DNA of 64,000 nt from Oscillatoria princeps RMCB-10 (GTDB lineage: Bacteria; Cyanobacteriota; Cyanobacteriia; Cyanobacteriales; Oscillatoriaceae). Shown here one piece after another: positions 57,252-64,000 of this stretch. The notes beneath the pieces are model-generated. The model saw nothing but the letters and a program-made list of their open reading frames with translations. It did no database searches and was not told the DNA's origin. The position numbers were made by a program, and so were the translations under genes. The stretch covers positions 517,757 to 581,756 of the forward strand of contig JAHHHT010000001.1 in NCBI GenBank assembly GCA_019359235.1, in the 5' to 3' direction. The stretch's first letter is position 1; each line of letters opens with the position of its first letter.

Positions 57252-58115
57252 TTAAGCATTAACCACTGCCCATTTTTCAATGGGTTGGGCTGGATTAGCC
57301 AAATAGTACACAATACCTACTTGAGAACTGTCCGCAGTATAGGAGCCGATCGCAAACCCATTGGTTTTATTTTTAATCGTGCCATCAGCGCCAATAACCC
57401 ATTGCTGGGTAGCACTGCCATTAATGGGATTAATTACCAACAATTTGTTCGCCCAACCGGGGACCTCCTTTATATCCAGAGCATAGTTACCCAACTTGCT
57501 CTTAATCACCCCGTCAGCGGTAATTTGCCATTGTTGGTGATTCCCACCATTATAGGCGTACAGTAACACCTGGGTTTCGGGATTGGCTTGACCCCCTGCC
57601 ACATCCAACACCGCACCATTGGCCGCATTTTTGATCGCAATCCATTTGATTTGCGGCGGCGGAGCTTCTAATAAAATAGGTAACCAGGTCGCATCTTGAT
57701 CGAATAATCCTGAGCCGTCCCGACGATCGAGACGACCCAAAAACAAGCTATGCCGGATGAAGAATCCGGGGTAGTTTACTGACTCAAAGGAGAAACCTTG
57801 AGCATTAGCCAATCCTCGTTGAGGATTCCACGAAGCGTCTTTCTTGAACAAGTCACTGCCGTCTGACTTGTGAATATAGCACTCATAGTTAGTGTGGCGG
57901 ATGTAATGGTCTGGGTAGTTTTCAGACTGGAAGCTAATCCCAGTTCCCGCCAGACCTGGGACTATACGGAATGAACTATCTAACTGGTATAATCCACTGC
58001 CGTCATTGGGATCAATCTTAATCCGATAATTTTGGTGCCGCAGGTAACGATCGCGGTAATTGTTTGATTGAAAGCGGAACTTCTTGCCTAAGAGTTCATC
58101 GATTACGGTAGCCAT
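57252..58115 (-). CDS. AbfB-like plus ricin-type lectin domain protein
   Basis: 287 residues. The N-terminal half (about 10-140) has three repeats of the AbfB/CBM42 beta-trefoil type (FQSNNYRDRYLRHQNYRIKI, FQSENYPDHYIRHTNYECYI, FESVNYPGFFIRHSLFLGRL), each with a SGL(Y/F) loop such as DGSGLY. The C-terminal half (about 155-285) is a ricin-B/CBM13-like fold with repeated QQW motifs (NGGNHQQWQI, GSATQQWVIG). Both bind sugars. No catalytic domain or signal peptide is seen. ATG 58115 is set by AAAGGAG seven bases upstream; the frame stays open to 58166. Its base composition is visibly richer in A and T than that of the adhesins on both sides, suggesting separate acquisition, and it lies next to the ISAs1 remnant. 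Confidence 0.9.
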   Translation of the reverse strand: MATVIDELLGKKFRFQSNNYRDRYLRHQNYRIKIDPNDGSGLYQLDSSFRIVPGLAGTGISFQSENYPDHYIRHTNYECYIHKSDGSDLFKKDASWNPQRGLANAQGFSFESVNYPGFFIRHSLFLGRLDRRDGSGLFDQDATWLPILLEAPPPQIKWIAIKNAANGAVLDVAGGQANPETQVLLYAYNGGNHQQWQITADGVIKSKLGNYALDIKEVPGWANKLLVINPINGSATQQWVIGADGTIKNKTNGFAIGSYTADSSQVGIVYYLANPAQPIEKWAVVNA

Positions 58116-58275
58116 TGACAACTCCTTTGTGTCAGATAATTTGGTGACGATATTCAGTGAATCCATCAGCCAGTGTCATCCTAGCATATTATGTGCGAGG
58201 GCTTTATTGAAAATAATTTTATACTTTTTTTATGTTTGTGTGGCCCGCGTGATGAATTATCCGAGTTGTTGCCCG

Positions 58276-58430
58276 GCTCGCCGGTGTGGCCCAACCAATA
58301 GTGTGCCCGCCGGTGTAGCTGGCATCAATAGTAGCCTCTGCCTGCTGGTGTGGCCCAATCAATAGTAGGCCCGCCGGTGTGGCCCAATCAATAATATGCC
58401 CGCTGGTGTAGCTTTCACCAATAGTATGCC
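58276..58430. repeat. 29-bp tandem repeat array, right copy
   Basis: Five units of CCGGTGTGGCCCAA(C/T)CAATAGT type with lengths 29, 35, 29, 29 and 30. There are no spacers, so it is a VNTR-like array. It is related to 56555-56634. Confidence 0.85.
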
Positions 58431-59149
58431 AGCTTCTGGAGCAAGGTGATCACATGCTTGGGATTGGGCGAGCCAGTAGCATCGAGCAAGAGCCATAGAA
58501 CAGGACTATTGCTGCCGGTGGCAGTGGATGCAGAAACTTTGCATGGGCGGTCGGCTAAACAGCGCAGCTGAATCCGCCTCAGATCCGCTGCTTGTGTAAT
58601 TCCCCCGGCCATTTGAAGGGCCCGCGTTACCGTTGGCACTTGTATCCCCTGCCCCGTACTACCGCTTCCCACTCCTATCAGGGTCAGGCTCTAATATCCA
58701 GGACGGTTCACTTCTCCTGCGACGCCAATGTTCAGGGGGCGCGGTTCTTCCAGACTCAGGGTAACGATAGGACGTGTGAGGTAGGGAGCGTATCCATCAT
58801 TAATTACCTTGGCTGCCTGTTGCAAGGTTAGCCCTTTGACAAAAACACTGCCAATCAGGGGCAAGTTGAGTGAGCCATCCACCAGAACTCGGTGCTGGCC
58901 ATTCTGCCCGCTGTATTCGGGCACATTGAAGATATCGATTTCAATGAGATCCCCAGGGCCTAAAATGTAAGCTTCTTTCAGTTGAGCCGGCCCTGCTGCT
59001 GGACTGGGCGCGACTGTCCCGATACCGGGGAGCTGAGCGATAGCCGGGACGGTGCCGGTGATTACCATTAGACCTGATAGTGTTAACCCGGTAACAGGTG
59101 GGGTCAGGCGCTGAATTAAGCTGTGGCTGCTGGCAAGCTGGGAACGCAT
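58415..59149 (-). pseudogene. Polysaccharide export (Wza/SLBB-type) protein remnant
   Basis: The frame starts at ATG 59149 with a signal-like N-terminus (TLSGLMVITGTVPAIAQ). It carries the poly-export signature YILGPGDLIEIDIFNVPEYSG, then VLVDGSLNLPLIGSVFVKGL. After VAGEVNRPGY it meets a TAG (58691-58693) and continues in frame as SLTLIGVGSGSTGQGIQVPTVTRALQMAGGIT, the SLBB part. It then degenerates into unrelated text near 58590 and runs into the repeat array. The family protein is about 350 or more residues, so the last part is lost. It once formed an outer-membrane exopolysaccharide channel component. Confidence 0.85.
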
Positions 59150-59552
59150 GGATTTTCGATACCACGGTGCAAGCGGAAATAATTTCGAGAAAACCTTGAC
59201 AATTAGCGTCATTGATGCTATTGAAGCTCCCACCGATATCAGCCTTGACACCCTGACCGGCGGCGCGGGTGATGATGTCCTCTGCGGCGGGAAGGGCAGC
59301 GACACCCTCACCGGCGGTGCCGGCAGCGACATTTTCCTCTTGACATCTGGCAAAGGTAGTGATATAATCATCTACTTCTCTGATGGCACAGATTCCCTGG
59401 CACTCGCCGGCGATCTGACCTTCGAGGAGTTGGTGATTGCTCAAAGTGCCGGTGCTGTTACCATCAGCCTTGCCGCCACCGGTGAACTGCTGGCATCCCT
59501 GAGTGGCGTGGGTGCCGGTCTCATCAACAGTGAGGATTTCACCGCCGTCTAA
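59150..59552 (+). pseudogene. RTX adhesin 3' fragment
   Basis: It begins with a cadherin-like piece (NNFEKTLTISVIDAIEAPTDISLD) joined directly to RTX text (TLTGGAGDDVLCGG) and ends like the adhesin at 55044 (EDFTAV compared with EDFTAL). The long middle present in the 50161 gene is absent. With the following repeat (59553-59640) it is a duplicate of that gene's 3' end. Together with 55124-56554 it may be the other half of one disrupted adhesin gene. Confidence 0.85.
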
Positions 59553-59958
59553 TCTGAGTTTGGGCACGCTCGCATGGGGCATCACGCAAAAGGGCAAAAG
59601 CAGAAAATCTTCCCCATGCCCTATGGGCTATGCCCCATGCGGTTACTCAATTGATGGGTTTGCCAGATGAGTTCGGTTCGGCGGAGCGCACAAAACATCG
59701 CTCGCTCAGTTTAAAAATTTTGCCGGCCAGTGTTAATACTCAGCAGCTCAGGGGAATCATAAGAACAAAGCTGCACGCCAGGAAAACTCAAGGACAAAAC
59801 CAAGATTAAACGTTGTTTTGGGTTTAGGCTCTTCTCGGCACATAGTTAAGATACCTTTAAATTTTACACGACCGAGAAATTTCCCCAGGTTTCGCCCCTC
59901 AGATGGATTTCCAGGCAGGTAGCTGGCGGGATCTACATACAGGCAAAAAAGGTGCAAT
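59553..59958. other. Duplicated 3' flank and intergenic region
   Basis: 59553-59640 repeats 55045-55123. The rest (59641-59958) is unique and AT-rich in part; no gene is seen. An AGGCAAAAAAGGTGCA sequence lies before ATG 59959. Confidence 0.65.
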
Positions 59959-62900
59959 ATGCCAGCATTATTGGGTTCTCACTTGGCACAAACCGGCTCT
60001 TTGGTGTCTTTTGAGGACAGCTTCACAGAGGACGCCAGACGTCAGGGCGGCGGCGATGACCAGGACAAATTCACCCCTAACCCCTCAACCCGGGGGACGG
60101 GGAAGCCCGGACATCAGAAAAAACAGATTCTCTTTATTGATGCTGCTGTTCCCAGCTGCGAGAGCCTGATTTCCGGGACGCTGCAGGGGGTAGAGACGGT
60201 TGTTCTCCACCCCAGAGAAGAGGGGGTGGGGCAGATCGGTGCGGTGCTTGCCGGTCGCAGCGGACTGCAGAGTCTTCACATTGTATCTCACGGCAGTCCC
60301 GGCAGCATCCAGCTGGGCAGCACAAAATTGAACGGCGACACTATCCACACTTATGCAAACCAGTTGCAGCAGTGGGCGGAAGCCCTAGCTGGCACCGACA
60401 TCCTTATCTATGGGTGCAGTGTCGCCGCTGGGGCGGGAAGTGCCTTTTTGGAAGAACTCCACCGGCTGACAGGGGCCAATATTGCCGCTTCCGCCACCCC
60501 CACCGGCAGTGCGGCGAAAGGGGGTGACTGGAACCTTGAGGTGCGGATTGGGGAAATTACGACAGGGAAGGCATTTGAGCCGGCAGTCCTCCGCGACTAC
60601 ACCGGCATTTTCAACGAAGATCCCCTTTTGCTCAACCCCATCGCAGACCTTTCCGTAACAAAAAACGTTCCCATAAACTACAGTATTGCCAGCGCCTTCT
60701 CCGATCCAGAAAATGACCCTATCCAATACTACGCTACCCTAGCAAACGGCAACCCCCTGCCAACTTGGCTGCATTTTGACAGCTCTACCGGCACTTTCTC
60801 TGGCACCCCCGGAAATGCTAACATCGGCACGATCGCCGTAAAAGTATGCGCGACCAACTCCGGAGGTTTTAGTGCGAGCGGCGCAAGCGACACCTTTAAT
60901 CTGACGGTGAGCAACTTCGCACCGGCAACTGCCAGCCCGATTGCCGACCAAACAGCAACAGCCGGCACACTGTTCAATTTTATCATACCGGGCAACACTT
61001 TCAGCGATGCAGACAGTGACCCGCTCAGTTACACCGCCACCCTGGCAAACGGCAACCCCCTGCCAAGTTGGCTGAACTTTTCTAACGGCACCTTTTCTGG
61101 CAACCCAGGAAATTCGGACGCTGGCACCATTAGCGTCAAAGTCATCGCCTCAGACACATCCAATAGCAGCGTCAGCGACATCTTCAATCTGACAGTTCAA
61201 TCGAGCAATCCCCCGGCACTTGCCAACCTAATTCCTGACCAAATCGCAAGAAAAGGCGCAAATTACAAGTTCGACATTAATAACATCTTCAGCAATGGGA
61301 CGAACTACAGCGCCACTCTCGCCAATGGCAGCCCCCTGCCGGGATGGCTGAGTTTTTCCTCTTATAATCTCACCTTTTCTGGCACGCCCCCGACTGGGGA
61401 AACCGGCACCTACAGCATCAAGGTGAGCGCCCAGGATGGCTTTGGAAATCCCATCACCGACATCTTTAACCTGACGGTGGCTAACAGTGAGCCGGTGCTT
61501 GTAAACCCAATCGCTGACCAAATCACAAGAAGGGGTCTGTCCTTATCCTCCAGCACCAACCCCTTCAACTTCAGTATTGGCAACGCTTTCTCCGATGCGG
61601 ATAATGACCAGCTGCACTACACTGCCACACTAGCAGACGGCAGCCCTCTCCCGGTTTGGCTTTCCTTCAACCAGGATTATGGCACCTTCAGCGGTACGCC
61701 CAGGGATATCGACGTTGGCACTATCAGCATTAAGGTAACAGCCTCAGACTCACCCAATGCCGGTGCGGGTGCCGGTGTGAGTGACATCTTTAACCTGACA
61801 GTGGCCAACAGCGAGCCGGTGCTTGTAAACCCAATCGCTGACCAAATCACAAGAAGGGGTCTGTCCTTATCCTCCAGCACCAACCCTTTCAACTTCAGTA
61901 TTGGCAGCGCTTTCTCCGATGCGGATAATGACCAGCTGCACTACACTGCCACACTAGCAGACGGCAGCCCTCTCCCGGTTTGGCTTTCCTTCAACCAGGA
62001 TTATGGCACCTTCAGCGGTACGCCCAGGGATATCGACGTTGGCACTATCAGCATTAAGGTAACAGCCTCAGACTCACCCAATGCCGGTGCGGGTGCCGGT
62101 GTGAGTGACATCTTTAACCTGACAGTGGCCAACAGCGAGCCGGTGCTTGTAAACCCAATCGCTGACCAAATCACAAGAAGGGGTCTGTCCTTATCCTCCA
62201 GCACCAACCCTTTCAACTTCAGTATTGGCAGCGCTTTCTCCGATGCGGATAATGACCAGCTGCACTACACTGCCACACTAGCAGACGGCAGCCCTCTCCC
62301 GGTTTGGCTTTCCTTCAACCAGGATTATGGCACCTTCAGCGGTACGCCCAGGGATATCGACGTTGGCACTATCAGCATTAAGGTAACAGCCTCAGACTCA
62401 CCCAATGCCGGTGCGGGTGCCGGTGTGAGTGACATCTTTAACCTGACAGTGGCCAACAGCGAGCCGGTGCTTGTAAACCCAATCGCTGACCAAATCACAA
62501 GAAGGGGTCTGTCCTTATCCTCCAGCACCAACCCTTTCAACTTCAGTATTGGCAGCGCTTTCTCCGATGCGGATAATGACCAGCTGCACTACACTGCCAC
62601 ACTAGCAGACGGCAGCCCTCTCCCGGTTTGGCTTTCCTTCAACCAGGATTATGGCACCTTCAGCGGTACGCCCAGGGATATCGACGTTGGCACTATCAGC
62701 ATTAAGGTAACAGCCTCAGACTCACCCAATGCCGGTGCGGGTGCCGGTGTGAGTGACATCTTTAACCTGACAGTGGCCAACAGCGAGCCGGTGCTTGTAA
62801 ACCCAATCGCTGACCAAATCACAAGAAGGGGTCTGTCCTTATCCTCCAGCACCAACCCTTTCAACTTCAGTATTGGCAGCGCTTTCTCCGATGCGGATAA

Positions 62901-64000
62901 TGACCAGCTGCACTACACTGCCACACTAGCAGACGGCAGCCCTCTCCCGGTTTGGCTTTCCTTCAACCAGGATTATGGCACCTTCAGCGGTACGCCCAGG
63001 GATATCGACGTTGGCACTATCAGCATTAAGGTAACAGCCTCAGACTCACCCAATGCCGGTGCGGGTGCCGGTGTGAGTGACATCTTTAACCTGACAGTGG
63101 CCAACAGCGAGCCCACTGTGGCCAACCCGATTCCCAACCAAATCGCAATCGTTCAGGCACCTTTCAACTACAGCATTGCCAATACCTTCAGCGATGCTGA
63201 TAGTGACCCACTTTACTACAGCGCCACCCTCGCAGACGGCAGCCCCCTGCCCGGGTGGCTGCACTTTGACAGCTATAGCCGCAGCTTGACCGGCACTCCC
63301 GGAGGAGGCAACACTGGCACAATCAGCGTTAAAGTGACCGCCTCCGACTCGGCTTATGGCCCAGCAGGTGCCGGTGTCAGCGACACCTTTGACCTGACAG
63401 TCGCTTCCACCGCGCCCCCGGTTGTCAACCCCATAGCTGACCAAACTGTAAAAGCCGGCGCACCCTTTGACCTAAGCATTGGCAGCGCTTTCAACACTTC
63501 AGGTGGCCCGCTTTACTATAGCGCCACCTTGGCCAACGGCAACCCCCTGCCTTACTGGTTGGGGTTTGACAGCTACACCGGCACTTTCCACAGCACGAGC
63601 AACAATTGGGAAGGGATTGGCACCACTAGCATTAAAGTCACCGCCTCCTACGGTAGTCCAGCGTCTCCCAGCGCCAGCGACATATTTGACCTGACACTGA
63701 CAGACAGCCCACCTGCTGTAGTGAACCCCATAGCTGACCTAGCCTTAAAAGCCGGCGCACCCTTTGACCTAAGCATTGGCAGCGCTTTCAACACTTCAGG
63801 TGGCCCGCTTTACTATAGCGCCACCTTGGCAAACGGCAACCCCCTGCCTTACTGGTTGGGGTTTGACAGCAATACCGGCACTTTCCACAGCACGAGCAAC
63901 AATTGGGAAGGGATTGGCACCACTAGCATTAAAGTCACCGCCTCCTACGGTAGTCCAGCGTCTCCCAGCGCCAGCGACATATTTGACCTGACACTGACAG
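59959..64000 (+). CDS. DUF4347 adhesin with many Ig-like repeats (3' partial)
   Basis: It is open from ATG 59959 to the window end (1347 codons visible). The N-terminal stretch (about 1-50) is charged. DUF4347 (about 55-215) has ILFIDAAVPSCESL, HIVSHGSPGSIQLG and TDILIYGCSVAAGAG. Then come at least twelve putative Ig units: some ordinary (IADLSVTKNVPINYSIASAF, IADQTATAGTLFNFIIPG), five near-identical 108-residue units (61489-63108), one (63109-63420), and a 99-residue unit repeated from 63421 and 63718. No stop or frameshift is seen in the visible part. An AAAAAAGGTG region precedes the ATG. It is the intact relative of the broken copy at 55124-56554 and probably has cadherin/RTX and secretion parts beyond the window. 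Confidence 0.9.
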   Translation, partial: MPALLGSHLAQTGSLVSFEDSFTEDARRQGGGDDQDKFTPNPSTRGTGKPGHQKKQILFIDAAVPSCESLISGTLQGVETVVLHPREEGVGQIGAVLAGRSGLQSLHIVSHGSPGSIQLGSTKLNGDTIHTYANQLQQWAEALAGTDILIYGCSVAAGAGSAFLEELHRLTGANIAASATPTGSAAKGGDWNLEVRIGEITTGKAFEPAVLRDYTGIFNEDPLLLNPIADLSVTKNVPINYSIASAFSDPENDPIQYYATLANGNPLPTWLHFDSSTGTFSGTPGNANIGTIAVKVCATNSGGFSASGASDTFNLTVSNFAPATASPIADQTATAGTLFNFIIPGNTFSDADSDPLSYTATLANGNPLPSWLNFSNGTFSGNPGNSDAGTISVKVIASDTSNSSVSDIFNLTVQSSNPPALANLIPDQIARKGANYKFDINNIFSNGTNYSATLANGSPLPGWLSFSSYNLTFSGTPPTGETGTYSIKVSAQDGFGNPITDIFNLTVANSEPVLVNPIADQITRRGLSLSSSTNPFNFSIGNAFSDADNDQLHYTATLADGSPLPVWLSFNQDYGTFSGTPRDIDVGTISIKVTASDSPNAGAGAGVSDIFNLTVANSEPVLVNPIADQITRRGLSLSSSTNPFNFSIGSAFSDADNDQLHYTATLADGSPLPVWLSFNQDYGTFSGTPRDIDVGTISIKVTASDSPNAGAGAGVSDIFNLTVANSEPVLVNPIADQITRRGLSLSSSTNPFNFSIGSAFSDADNDQLHYTATLADGSPLPVWLSFNQDYGTFSGTPRDIDVGTISIKVTASDSPNAGAGAGVSDIFNLTVANSEPVLVNPIADQITRRGLSLSSSTNPFNFSIGSAFSDADNDQLHYTATLADGSPLPVWLSFNQDYGTFSGTPRDIDVGTISIKVTASDSPNAGAGAGVSDIFNLTVANSEPVLVNPIADQITRRGLSLSSSTNPFNFSIGSAFSDADNDQLHYTATLADGSPLPVWLSFNQDYGTFSGTPRDIDVGTISIKVTASDSPNAGAGAGVSDIFNLTVANSEPTVANPIPNQIAIVQAPFNYSIANTFSDADSDPLYYSATLADGSPLPGWLHFDSYSRSLTGTPGGGNTGTISVKVTASDSAYGPAGAGVSDTFDLTVASTAPPVVNPIADQTVKAGAPFDLSIGSAFNTSGGPLYYSATLANGNPLPYWLGFDSYTGTFHSTSNNWEGIGTTSIKVTASYGSPASPSASDIFDLTLTDSPPAVVNPIADLALKAGAPFDLSIGSAFNTSGGPLYYSATLANGNPLPYWLGFDSNTGTFHSTSNNWEGIGTTSIKVTASYGSPASPSASDIFDLTLT
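61489..63108 (+). repeat. Five near-identical 324-bp (108-residue) tandem repeats
   Basis: Units start at 61489, 61813, 62137, 62461 and 62785 (GAGCCGGTGCTTGTAAACCC). Units 2 to 5 look identical over long stretches; unit 1 differs by a few bases (AACCCC for AACCCT, GGCAACGC for GGCAGCGC). Each encodes one Ig unit beginning EPVLVNPIADQITRRG. The identity implies very recent amplification or gene conversion. Confidence 0.95.
63421..64000 (+). repeat. 297-bp (99-residue) tandem repeat
   Basis: Units begin at 63421 and 63718 (AACCCCATAGCTGACC). They are almost identical from the AAAGCCGGCGCACCCTTTG block on, and the second runs to the window edge. Confidence 0.9.

Noticed and set aside
58276..58430. 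Possible CRISPR array (about 29-bp repeats)
   Set aside because: The units are contiguous and degenerate with lengths from 29 to 35 and no unique spacers. It is a VNTR-like array.
3253..58693. Stop-codon recoding as an explanation for the in-frame stops
   Set aside because: TAG at 3253 and 58691 and TAA at 32362 are different codons in unrelated genes, and no recoding signal or suppressor gene is seen. Nonsense mutation or sequence error is simpler.
61489..63108. Possible CRISPR or tandem IS array
   Set aside because: The period is 324 bp, it is fully in frame, and it encodes Ig-like units of an adhesin.

Overview
The window looks like chromosomal DNA of a filamentous, motile, surface-associated cyanobacterium, probably of the Oscillatoria/Microcoleus type; the genus is an inference. 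The supporting marks are an LdpA homologue (circadian redox input) next to a Ycf45-like R3H/AAA protein, HIP1 octamers (for example 3979-3986, 7482-7489, 13267-13274), several PAS/GAF histidine kinases, a PEP-CTERM protein, DUF4347/RTX adhesins, and many short palindromic or MITE-like repeats between and inside genes.

Layout. 1-4584: two multidomain histidine kinases, one broken by a frameshift and one by an in-frame TAG. 4585-6165: a gene-free strip with stacked and nested MITE-like elements. 6166-9388: ldpA and the R3H ATPase gene. 9468-14226: a single-domain receiver gene and a 1150-residue GAF/PAS histidine kinase. 15484-30088 (+): a complete chemosensory cluster, cheR-TPR, double cheW, three mcp genes, a hybrid cheA with two Hpt domains, and cheB. 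30444-34124: a protein of unknown function, a PEP-CTERM gene with an internal stop, and an O-antigen-ligase-like membrane protein. 34615-48599 (-): a second, convergent chemosensory cluster, in transcription order receiver, cheW, a PAS-rich mcp, a PAS-rich mcp with an ethylene-receptor-type membrane domain, an mcp pseudogene, hybrid cheA and cheW. 49075-49636: a lone IS1-type InsA-like gene and tRNA-Gln(TTG). 50161-64000: adhesin country, with one complete DUF4347/Ig/cadherin/RTX protein, broken copies of similar genes, an ISAs1 remnant, an AbfB/ricin lectin gene, a polysaccharide-export remnant, and a third DUF4347 adhesin running off the window with near-identical 324-bp tandem repeats.

How it fits together. 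Cluster 1 has its own adaptation enzymes (CheR, CheB). Cluster 2 has none and resembles the Pil/Tax-type systems that steer type IV pilus motility. The two clusters use receptors with different signalling tips, so they are probably insulated from each other. The adhesins, PEP-CTERM protein and polysaccharide genes fit a gliding, biofilm-forming lifestyle.

The most striking item is the mcp at 39346-43050. Its N-terminal membrane domain carries, at a constant offset of nine and without gaps, all seven residues known to be needed for ethylene/copper binding in plant ETR1. This suggests an ethylene-sensing chemoreceptor wired to CheA/CheW. The second theme is decay and mobility: at least five coding units are interrupted or truncated, and several MITE-like families abut or nest, one with a target-site duplication visible in the sequence.
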